This document shows positions 1 to 5,680 of a stretch of DNA of 10,479 nt, in pieces. Position numbers and translations under genes: made by a program. Numbering within the stretch: the first letter of the stretch is position 1; every line of letters begins with the position of its first letter. This stretch comes from CAZPXF01 sp964590945 (GTDB lineage: Bacteria; Bacillota; Clostridia; Lachnospirales; Lachnospiraceae), in NCBI GenBank assembly GCA_964590945.1, contig CAZPXF010000077.1:1-10479 (forward strand), written 5' to 3'. The notes under the pieces were generated by a model. The model made no database searches. It had not been told where the DNA came from and was given only the letters and a program-made list of their open reading frames with translations.

Positions 1-62
1 CAACCGAGGAAGAAATGCAGGATTACATGAAGGAAATCCGAAAGGAAGTAAGGGGGTATTAG
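1..62 (+). CDS. 3' end of a gene upstream of the PIN toxin, probable antitoxin (partial)
   Basis: Only the last 19 codons are visible, in the frame beginning at base 3 and ending with TAG at 60-62. The tail reads TEEEMQDYMKEIRKEVRGY, a charged, helical segment. It stops 1 nt before the TTG start of the PIN-domain gene, and that gene's ribosome site (AAGGAAG/AAGGGGG region, about 44-56) lies inside this reading frame. Such tight coupling of a small upstream gene to a PIN nuclease is the usual layout of type II toxin-antitoxin pairs, so an antitoxin is inferred. The DNA-binding domain that would define its family lies outside the window, so the family cannot be named. Confidence 0.55.
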   Translation, partial: TEEEMQDYMKEIRKEVRGY

Positions 63-63
63 T

Positions 64-462
64 TTGCGGGTAATGCTCGATACCAACATTTTTATCTCCA
101 TGATTTTCTTCCCGTCCGCACAGACCAGGGAGCTTGCAAGAAGGCTGACGGACAGCCATCAGATTGTGGTGTGCGACTATGTGGTTGAGGAATTACGGCT
201 TGTGACAGACCGCAAATTCCCGGCAAAGAGGAAATTCCTTGACCGTTTCTTTCTGGAGCTTCCTTTTGAACTTGTCTACACACCGAAAGCATTGGATTTG
301 AATAAGTTCCCGGATATGCGTGACACAAAGGATTCCCCGATACTGGCAACGGCGATCATGGAAGGCATTGACGTATTCGTGACGGGTGATAAGGATTTTC
401 TGGTTTTGGATGTGGATATGCCGGAAATTGTCACGATGGCGGAATTTCTGGAACGATATTAA
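64..462 (+). CDS. PIN-domain ribonuclease, probable toxin of a type II toxin-antitoxin system
   Basis: A 132-residue protein, the normal size for the PIN_3 / TIGR00305 family of putative toxins. The PIN acidic residues are all present: D6 in MLDTNIF, E42/E43 in VVEEL, D90 in the KDSPILATA segment, and D109/D111 in TGDKDF. These would hold Mg2+ or Mn2+ for cleavage of RNA, typically tRNA or mRNA in this family; the actual target is unknown. The start is TTG at 64, placed after a purine-rich ribosome site and 1 nt past the stop of the preceding gene. An ATG at 73 (M4) is a possible alternative but would cut into the first beta strand. A rho-independent terminator follows at 474-515, so the pair appears to be a self-contained unit. 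The family call is strong; toxin activity is inferred. Confidence 0.85.
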   Translation: MRVMLDTNIFISMIFFPSAQTRELARRLTDSHQIVVCDYVVEELRLVTDRKFPAKRKFLDRFFLELPFELVYTPKALDLNKFPDMRDTKDSPILATAIMEGIDVFVTGDKDFLVLDVDMPEIVTMAEFLERY

Positions 463-473
463 GAATATGACGG

Positions 474-515
474 CAGGCAGTGTACGGAAATGAAAAAGTG
501 CGCTGTCTGTTTTTT
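474..515 (+). terminator. Rho-independent terminator after the PIN gene
   Basis: The arms CAGGCAGTGTAC (474-485) and GTGCGCTGTCTG (498-509) pair over 12 positions, three of them G-U. The loop is 12 nt and six T residues follow (510-515). It lies 12 nt after the PIN stop codon and on the correct strand for that gene. Confidence 0.75.
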
Positions 516-544
516 CTTCCGTCTATGTATTCAGTTAGAGGTTA

Positions 545-667
545 TCACGGGGAATCCGGGACAGTGAGTTCCCTGATGATCCTCTGTATCGTTTCAATGT
601 CCTCCTCAAGAGCCTCGGCAATTTGCTCCCTGGATTGACCTTTGGCTATTCTCAATGAAAAATCGTG
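545..667 (-). pseudogene. Truncated minus-strand gene remnant, HTH-like C-terminal tail
   Basis: Reading leftward from 667, 40 sense codons run to a TGA at 545-547, preceded in frame by a TAA at 668-670. The product contains SLRIAKGQSREQIAEALEED followed by an amphipathic helix ending IQRIIRELTVPDSP. This looks like the C-terminal helical tail of a larger protein: a QSREQIAEAL recognition-helix pattern of the kind found at the ends of Rpn/PD-(D/E)XK nuclease-transposase proteins and some HTH proteins. There is no ATG, GTG or ribosome site at the front, and the sequence upstream is promoter DNA for the + strand, so the body of the gene has been lost. The family call is from pattern memory only. 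It could also be a chance open frame, but the composition is very protein-like. Confidence 0.4.
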
Positions 668-678
668 TTAAAAATCTG

Positions 679-707
679 CTGACAATCACACTTGTTTCTA
701 TTATAAT
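679..707 (+). promoter_or_regulatory. Sigma-A-type promoter for the NimA-like gene
   Basis: The -35 box CTGACA (679-684) and a perfect -10 box TATAAT (702-707) are separated by 17 nt. This predicts a transcript start near 714 and a leader of about 200 nt before the ATG at 914. Confidence 0.7.
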
Positions 708-913
708 ATAAATTGATTTATTGCAGATCAGAAGAAAGCCGGGGCGATGGAATATGGAATATGATCTTCCCAAAAGAAGGAGATACTATTAAAATTGCAA
801 AGAAAAACGGCATCAAAAGGAAATTGAAACCCCATAGAACAGCTGTTGACGAAATCAGGCAGAGATTTCTTTTTCATTTTATAGATTATATATCAGGAGG
901 AATGTAAGTTATT
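708..913 (+). other. Leader region of about 200 nt with a doubtful small ORF (713/761-907)
   Basis: This AT-rich stretch lies between the promoter and the NimA-like gene. An open frame runs from TTG 713, or ATG 761, to TAA 905-907. The ATG 761 version gives 48 residues with a basic middle (KIAKKNGIKRKLKPHRTAVD) and no family I recognise. Neither start has a convincing ribosome site, and TTG 713 sits at the expected transcript start, so I doubt it is translated. The GGAGG at 896-900 serves the next gene and is followed immediately by an ATG-TAA minimal frame at 902-907. No known riboswitch fold was recognised. Confidence 0.3.
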
Positions 914-1390
914 ATGTTTAGACCAGCTCGTAGAAAGAAGAGAGAATTAGATATGGACGCATCGAAGAAACTCCTTCATGATTCCCGTAGAGGTGTTCTC
1001 GCTGTGAATGGAGATGACAATTACCCTTATGCGATACCGGTAAATTATTTGTACGATGAAGAGAATCATAAGATATATTTTCATGGATCGCGCATTGGAC
1101 ATAAGGCAGATGCAATAAAAAAATGCGACAAAATCTGCTTCACTGTTTTTGGAAATGAGACGATCAAAAAAGAGCCATGGGCGCCGTTTATGCAAAGTGT
1201 TGTCGTATTTGGCCGGTGCCGTTTCATTAATGACCAGATAAAAGCAATGACGCTGCTTAAGCGGCTTGCAATGAAGTATTTCCCGGATGAAAGTACCGCT
1301 GATGAAGAGATCGCCCGTTCCGGCAGCGCCGTCCAGATGTATGAAATTGAGATTGAACATTTGAGCGGAAAAGAAGTGCAGGAACGATAA
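914..1390 (+). CDS. Pyridoxamine 5'-phosphate oxidase family flavoprotein, NimA-like
   Basis: A 158-residue split-barrel flavin-binding protein of the Pyridox_ox_2 group, which includes the nitroimidazole-resistance proteins NimA-NimJ. The family-typical start MFRPARRKKREL supports ATG 914. Hallmarks follow in order: GVLAVNGDDNYPYAIPVNY (about 27-45), IYFHGSRIGHKADAI (54-68, with the H and K expected around the flavin phosphate), SVVVFGRCRFI (95-105) and EIEIEHLSGKE (144-154). Family members bind FMN or a related flavin as cytoplasmic homodimers. Most genomic copies have no proven substrate, so drug reduction is possible but not shown. The ribosome site GGAGG (896-900) is 13 nt from the ATG, longer than usual. 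The gene stands alone between its promoter at 679-707 and the terminator at 1422-1448. Confidence 0.85.
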   Translation: MFRPARRKKRELDMDASKKLLHDSRRGVLAVNGDDNYPYAIPVNYLYDEENHKIYFHGSRIGHKADAIKKCDKICFTVFGNETIKKEPWAPFMQSVVVFGRCRFINDQIKAMTLLKRLAMKYFPDESTADEEIARSGSAVQMYEIEIEHLSGKEVQER

Positions 1391-1421
1391 GGAATACGTT
1401 TCGGGCATACAGTATTGAGTG

Positions 1422-1448
1422 ACACCTCGCTTCGGCGGGGTGTTTTTT
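1422..1448 (+). terminator. Rho-independent terminator with a UUCG tetraloop
   Basis: ACACCTCGC (1422-1430) pairs with GCGGGGTGT (1435-1443) with one G-U pair. The arms close on a C(UUCG)G loop, one of the most stable RNA tetraloops. Six T residues (1443-1448) follow. It lies about 30 nt after the stop of the NimA-like gene. Confidence 0.9.
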
Positions 1449-1596
1449 AGTTTACAGTTTTATAAAGATCTTTCTCAGTTTTTCTGCATTTTTCGGCGTG
1501 GCCGGACACTGAATTGTACAAAGCTAATAAAAAAACATAAAACTCGCGCCATAGTCATTGCAAACCAGCAATCCATTTGATAGAATGAAATCGATT

Positions 1597-1629
1597 TTGA
1601 AACAGGCGGATCGCCTATAGTATTATAAT
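1597..1629 (+). promoter_or_regulatory. Promoter of the DJ-1 family gene with an internal dyad
   Basis: TTGAAA (1597-1602) is a good -35 box. The -10 is either TATTAT (1621-1626, 18-nt spacer) or the better-matching TATAAT (1624-1629, 21-nt spacer). A dyad AGGCG-GAT-CGCCT (1604-1616) occupies the spacer and may be a regulator site. The rest of the 1449-1657 gap holds no gene that I can support. Confidence 0.55.
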
Positions 1630-1657
1630 GAAATAAATTTACAGGAGGAAATAGAAG

Positions 1658-2212
1658 ATGAGTAAAGCGATCGGTGTTTTTCTTGCGGATGGTTTTGAGG
1701 AAATTGAAGGCCTGACTGTTGTGGATCTGTGCAGACGTGCCGGGATCGACGTCAGGATGACTTCCGTTACGGGCAGCCTTGCGATTACGGGCGGACACGG
1801 GATAGAGCTCAGGGCGGATGAGCTTTTTGAAGATACAGATTTTGACGCGCTCGATATGGTCGTTCTGCCGGGCGGCCTTCCGGGAACGAACACACTGAAA
1901 GCGCATGTGGGCGTGCAGAATATCATCCGCGACTTCCTTGCGAATGACAAATATATCGCGGCAATCTGCGCGGCGCCGACCGTATTTGGGGAAATGGGTA
2001 TTTTGGAAGGAAGAAAGGCGATCTGTTATCCGGGTCTGGAGGAGAATCTGTCCGGCGCGGTCATTACAATGGAGAGCGTTGTGCAGGATGGCAGGATCAT
2101 CACAAGCAGGGGACTTGGAACAGCGATTGATTTTGCACTTGCGATCATTGAAAATCTGATCGACGCCCCAAAGGCGGAGGAGATCGCAGGATCGGTCGTA
2201 TACAGAGCGTAG
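1658..2212 (+). CDS. DJ-1/PfpI family protein (ThiJ/YajL-like)
   Basis: A 184-residue protein matching the DJ-1 subfamily (TIGR01383-like) from end to end. The nucleophile elbow AAICAAPTVFG places the reactive cysteine at C104. E17 in GFEEIE matches the glutamate (E18 in human DJ-1) that lowers the pKa of that cysteine, and LPGG (70-73) and TSRGLGTAIDFALAI (149-163) are further family blocks. The position of human H126 is a tyrosine here (Y124 in ICYPGLEE). Relatives are reported to act as redox-sensing chaperones, glyoxalase III or deglycases, the last being disputed, so the substrate cannot be stated. AGGAGG at 1643-1648, 9 nt before ATG, fixes the start. No terminator is seen before tig, so read-through into the protein-quality operon is possible. 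Confidence 0.88.
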   Translation: MSKAIGVFLADGFEEIEGLTVVDLCRRAGIDVRMTSVTGSLAITGGHGIELRADELFEDTDFDALDMVVLPGGLPGTNTLKAHVGVQNIIRDFLANDKYIAAICAAPTVFGEMGILEGRKAICYPGLEENLSGAVITMESVVQDGRIITSRGLGTAIDFALAIIENLIDAPKAEEIAGSVVYRA

Positions 2213-2240
2213 ATTTGTCAGTATTCTGTAAAGAAAGTGC

Positions 2241-2269
2241 TGGAAATCGGTATTTGCTTGTGCTATAAT
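2241..2269 (+). promoter_or_regulatory. Promoter of tig with an extended -10
   Basis: TGCTATAAT (2261-2269) is a perfect -10 box with the TGn extension. TGGAAA (2241-2246), a 4-of-6 match to the -35 consensus, lies 17 nt upstream. The predicted start near 2276 gives a leader of about 53 nt. No CIRCE or CtsR repeat is visible here. Confidence 0.7.
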
Positions 2270-2328
2270 AGCAAAATGGTGCGTGAAGACGAAAAAGACA
2301 TGCGTATATTTTTCAGGAGGAGAATAGA

Positions 2329-3615
2329 ATGAGTTTACAAGTTGAGAAATTAGAAGGAAACATGGCGAAGATCACGGTCGAAGTTTCTGCTGAAGAATTT
2401 GAGAAAGCAATTCAGAGTGCATACATGAAACAGAAAAAGAATATCAGCATGCCGGGATTCCGGAAAGGAAAAGTACCGCGCAAGATGCTCGAGAAGATGT
2501 ATGGCGCGGAGATTTTTTATGATGATGCTGTAAATGCAATTCTGCCGGGAGCATACAGCGATGCTGCCGTTGAGTCCGGACTTGAGATTGTATCCCAGCC
2601 GGAAATCGACATCACACAGGTTGAGAGCGGAAAGCCGCTTATCTTTACAGCAGAGGTGGCGGTAAAGCCGGAAGTAACGCTTGGCGAGTATAAAGGAATT
2701 GAGGTTGATAAGTATTCCACAGACGTAACAGAAGAAGAGATCATTGCTGAGCTTGAGAAGGAGCAGCAGAAGAATGCAAGAACGATTCTTGTTGAGGATC
2801 GTGCGGTACAGGACGGCGATGAGATCGTGCTTGATTTTGAAGGTTCTGTCGACGGCGTTCCGTTTGAGGGCGGAAAGGCTGAGAACTATACGCTCACGAT
2901 CGGCTCCGGTTCCTTTATCCCGGGATTTGAAGAGCAGCTGATCGGAACAGAGTCCGGCAGCGACGTGGATGTAAAGGTTACTTTCCCGGAGGATTACCAT
3001 GCAGAGGAGCTTCAGGGCAAGGAAGCGGTATTCCAGTGTACGGTTCATGAGATCAAGACCAAAGAGCTTCCGGAGATCGACGATGAGTTTGCTGCGGAGG
3101 TTTCCGAATTTGATACTTTGGATGAATACAAGACCGATATCGAGGCTAAACTGAAAGAGCAGAAGGAATCTGAAGGCAAGAGCAGGAAGGAAGACCAGGC
3201 TGTGGATCAGGCGATCGAGAATGCCGGGATGGAGATTCCGGAGCTTATGCTGGATACACAGGTTGACCGTATGAAGAATGAGTTCGCCCAGAGAATCCAG
3301 GCACAGGGGATCAATCTTGAGCAGTACCTGAAGTTTACAGGCATGACAGAGGAGAAGATGCTCGAAGAGCTTCGTCCGCAGGCGGAGAAACGTATCAGGA
3401 CAAGACTTGTTCTTGAGGCGATCGCTAAGGCTGAGAATATCGAAGTCAGCGATGAGAGAGTGGATGAAGAGATCCAGAAGATGGCCGAAGCTTACAATAT
3501 GGAAGTTGACAAGCTCGTCGAGTATATGAGTGAGGAAGAGAGACAGCAGATAAAGGAAGATGTTGCTGTCCAGGAAGCTATTACATTCCTTACAGATCAT
3601 GCAGTTGAGAAATAA
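2329..3615 (+). CDS. tig: Trigger factor, ribosome-associated chaperone and prolyl isomerase
   Basis: A 428-residue protein of normal trigger factor length. The N-terminal ribosome-binding domain carries the signature GFRKGKVP at residues 43-50, which docks on ribosomal protein L23 (uL23) at the tunnel exit. An FKBP-type peptidyl-prolyl isomerase domain spans about 155-245 (DGDEIVLDFEGSVDGVPFEGG, then GSGSFIPGFEEQLIG). The remaining helical C-terminal domain (about 250-428) forms the chaperone cradle. The protein binds nascent chains in the cytoplasm. AGGAGG (2315-2320), 8 nt before ATG, sets the start. It heads a cluster with clpP 35 nt downstream, so folding and degradation factors appear to be co-transcribed. 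Confidence 0.97.
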   Translation: MSLQVEKLEGNMAKITVEVSAEEFEKAIQSAYMKQKKNISMPGFRKGKVPRKMLEKMYGAEIFYDDAVNAILPGAYSDAAVESGLEIVSQPEIDITQVESGKPLIFTAEVAVKPEVTLGEYKGIEVDKYSTDVTEEEIIAELEKEQQKNARTILVEDRAVQDGDEIVLDFEGSVDGVPFEGGKAENYTLTIGSGSFIPGFEEQLIGTESGSDVDVKVTFPEDYHAEELQGKEAVFQCTVHEIKTKELPEIDDEFAAEVSEFDTLDEYKTDIEAKLKEQKESEGKSRKEDQAVDQAIENAGMEIPELMLDTQVDRMKNEFAQRIQAQGINLEQYLKFTGMTEEKMLEELRPQAEKRIRTRLVLEAIAKAENIEVSDERVDEEIQKMAEAYNMEVDKLVEYMSEEERQQIKEDVAVQEAITFLTDHAVEK

Positions 3616-3650
3616 TCGGACTGCAGCCGTTAGAATAAGGAGGTTGTTGT

Positions 3651-4232
3651 ATGAGTTTAGTACCTTACGTAATTGAACAGACAAGCCGCGGGGAGCGATC
3701 CTACGATATTTATTCCAGACTTTTGAAGGATCGTATTATCTTCCTTGGAGAGGAAGTAACGGACGCGTCTGCGAGCGTGATTGTTGCGGAGCTTCTGTTT
3801 CTGGAGGCGGAGGATCCGGAGAAGGATATCCAGTTGTATATCAACAGCCCGGGAGGCTCTGTGACGGCAGGTATGGCGATCTATGATACGATGCAGTTTA
3901 TCAAATGTGATGTTTCCACGATCTGTATTGGTATGGCTGCAAGTATGGGTGCATTTCTTCTCGCAGGAGGGAAAAAGGGCAAGAGACTGGCTCTTCCAAA
4001 TGCTGAGATCATGATCCATCAGCCATCCGGCGGTTCTCAGGGACAGGCGACAGAGATGCAGATTGCTGCAGAACATATTTTAAAGATCCGCAGGAATCTG
4101 AATCAGATTCTGGCGGACAACACAGGAAGACCGCTGGATGAGATCGTACTTGCAACAGAAAGAGATAACTGGAAGAGTGCAGAAGAGGCCAGGGAGTTTG
4201 GTCTGATCGATGAAGTGATTTATCGGAGATAA
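3651..4232 (+). CDS. clpP: ATP-dependent Clp protease proteolytic subunit
   Basis: A 193-residue ClpP with the complete catalytic triad: S98 in GMAASMG, H123 in MIHQPSGG and D172 in TERDNW. The N-terminus LVPYVIEQTSRGERSYDIYSRLL is the conserved axial-loop segment, and YINSPGGSVTAGMAIYDTMQ (63-82) forms the oxyanion and handle region. The family assembles as a tetradecameric barrel that degrades substrates fed in by AAA+ partners, here most likely the ClpX encoded next. Canonical AAGGAGG at 3637-3643, 7 nt before ATG, supports the start. It is 53 nt from clpX, with a GC-rich hairpin in the gap. Confidence 0.98.
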   Translation: MSLVPYVIEQTSRGERSYDIYSRLLKDRIIFLGEEVTDASASVIVAELLFLEAEDPEKDIQLYINSPGGSVTAGMAIYDTMQFIKCDVSTICIGMAASMGAFLLAGGKKGKRLALPNAEIMIHQPSGGSQGQATEMQIAAEHILKIRRNLNQILADNTGRPLDEIVLATERDNWKSAEEAREFGLIDEVIYRR

Positions 4233-4238
4233 AAATGC

Positions 4239-4271
4239 AGGGGCGGACTCATTTTCGAGCGCGCCCCTTTT
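4239..4271 (+). terminator. Intergenic hairpin with a short T-run between clpP and clpX (possible attenuator)
   Basis: AGGGGCG (4239-4245) pairs perfectly with CGCCCCT (4262-4268). An inner CTC/GAG stem closes on a 6-nt loop, and four T residues (4268-4271) follow. The hairpin ends 3 nt before the clpX ribosome site. With so few Ts, partial termination or mRNA 3'-end stabilisation of clpP is likelier than full termination. Confidence 0.5.
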
Positions 4272-4285
4272 GACGAGGTGTGAAA

Positions 4286-5548
4286 ATGGCAGGAAGAATG
4301 GGTGATGAGCCGTTGGTTCGCTGTTCCTTTTGTAATAAGACGCAGGGACAGGTGAGAAAACTGATCGCAGGACCAAATAACACATTTATCTGTGATGAGT
4401 GTGTGGAGCTTTGTTCGGAGATCATAGAGGAAGAACTGTATGATAATCCGGCGGGAAATGTTTTGGATGAGATCAATCTGATGAAGCCGGAAGAGATCAA
4501 GGCAGTTCTGGATGATTATGTGATTGGACAGGAGGAAGCCAAGAAGGTTCTGTCTGTAGCTGTTTACAATCATTACAAGAGAATAAAGGCAGAGCGGAAT
4601 CTGGGCGTGGAGCTGCAGAAGAGCAATATCATGCTGCTTGGACCTACAGGATGCGGCAAAACACTTTTGGCACAGACGCTTGCAAGAATTTTGAATGTAC
4701 CTTTTGCCATCGCAGATGCAACGGCTCTTACAGAAGCGGGATATGTCGGCGAGGATGTGGAAAACATCCTTCTCAAGGTGATCCAGGCTGCGGATGGAGA
4801 TGTTGACCGTGCGGAATATGGCATCATTTATATAGATGAGATTGACAAGATCACAAGAAAATCCGAGAACCCTTCGATTACAAGAGACGTATCGGGCGAG
4901 GGCGTGCAGCAGGCGCTCCTCAAGATTCTCGAGGGAACGGTTGCTTCCGTGCCGCCGCAGGGCGGAAGAAAGCATCCACATCAGGAGCTGATCCAGATTG
5001 ACACGACAAATATTTTATTCATTTGCGGAGGCGCATTCGAGGGAATCGATAAGATCATTGAGTCGCGTATCGATCAGAAATCTATTGGCTTTCGCGGGGA
5101 TATCGCCGGAAAGAATGAGCACGACCTTGGAAAGCTTCTGCACGAGGTGATGCCGCACGATCTGGTCAAGTTCGGTATGATCCCGGAGCTGGTCGGCCGT
5201 GTCCCGGTCGTTGTATCACTGGAGCCGCTGGACCGCGACGCCCTGATACAGATTCTGACGAAGCCGAAAAATGCGATCGTGAAACAGTACCAGAAGCTTT
5301 TGGAACTGGATGGAGTAAAGCTGGACTTTGAGAAGAAAGCATTGGAGGCAATCGCAGATACTTCTCTTAAGAGAAAGACCGGAGCGAGAGGACTTCGCGC
5401 CATTATGGAAAATGTTATGATGGATACGATGTATAAGGCTCCGTCGGATGACACGATCGAGACATGCCTTGTGACGGAGAAGACTGTATTAGATAAGGAA
5501 CCCCCTGTATATACGTATACGACGGATTCAGAGGGAGAAAGCGCATAA
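4286..5548 (+). CDS. clpX: ATP-dependent Clp protease ATP-binding subunit, unfoldase
   Basis: A 420-residue ClpX of normal length. The N-terminal zinc-binding domain has C13, C16, C36 and C39 (CSFC and CDEC). The AAA+ module shows Walker A GPTGCGKT (119-126), pore loop GYVG (152-155), Walker B IIYIDE (180-185), the RKH substrate loop (228-230) and the ClpP-docking IGF loop (267-269), followed by sensor-2 GARGLRAI. ClpX recognises tagged substrates, unfolds them with ATP and threads them into ClpP. I chose ATG 4286: GAGGTG at 4275-4280 lies 5 nt upstream and the resulting MAGRMGDEPLVRCSFC fits the family. The in-frame GTG at 4280 overlaps that ribosome site and is less likely. Confidence 0.97.
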   Translation: MAGRMGDEPLVRCSFCNKTQGQVRKLIAGPNNTFICDECVELCSEIIEEELYDNPAGNVLDEINLMKPEEIKAVLDDYVIGQEEAKKVLSVAVYNHYKRIKAERNLGVELQKSNIMLLGPTGCGKTLLAQTLARILNVPFAIADATALTEAGYVGEDVENILLKVIQAADGDVDRAEYGIIYIDEIDKITRKSENPSITRDVSGEGVQQALLKILEGTVASVPPQGGRKHPHQELIQIDTTNILFICGGAFEGIDKIIESRIDQKSIGFRGDIAGKNEHDLGKLLHEVMPHDLVKFGMIPELVGRVPVVVSLEPLDRDALIQILTKPKNAIVKQYQKLLELDGVKLDFEKKALEAIADTSLKRKTGARGLRAIMENVMMDTMYKAPSDDTIETCLVTEKTVLDKEPPVYTYTTDSEGESA

Positions 5549-5555
5549 GAGGGGG

Positions 5556-5589
5556 AACGGGAGCCGGCGTCGTGCTGTGCGCCCGTTTT
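5556..5589 (+). terminator. Weak terminator- or attenuator-like hairpin between clpX and lon
   Basis: AACGGG (5556-5561) pairs with CCCGTT (5582-5587), enclosing a 20-nt GC-rich loop, with T residues at 5586-5589. It lies 8 nt after the clpX stop. The rest of the 132-nt gap also holds a seven-T run (5630-5636) with a weaker A/G-rich arm before it. No convincing lon promoter was seen. Some read-through from clpX into lon is expected. Confidence 0.35.
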
Positions 5590-5680
5590 CCGATTGCCGG
5601 GAATGCGAAAAGGAAGCTCTGATTGCGGCTTTTTTTCGCGGCAGGTATCCCGGGGAAACTCTTATGAGAGGAGAAACAAT

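Noticed and set aside
1475..1906. 143-codon open frame on the minus strand covering the DJ-1 promoter
   Set aside because: It runs through both the promoter and the start of a solid + strand gene, with low-complexity translation and no ribosome site.
2213..2328. Possible CIRCE or CtsR heat-shock operator upstream of tig
   Set aside because: Only an isolated partial match (AAGTGCTGG) was seen, with no inverted partner and no tandem GGTCAAA repeat.
2350..3684. 444-codon open frame on the minus strand opposite tig
   Set aside because: It mirrors almost the whole of a clear tig gene, has no ribosome site or recognisable domain, and is low in stop codons because of the codon bias of the + strand gene.
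5594..5680. N-terminal extension of lon to 5594
   Set aside because: The extra 29 residues do not resemble Lon and have no ribosome site, whereas ATG 5681 has AGAGGAGA in the right place.
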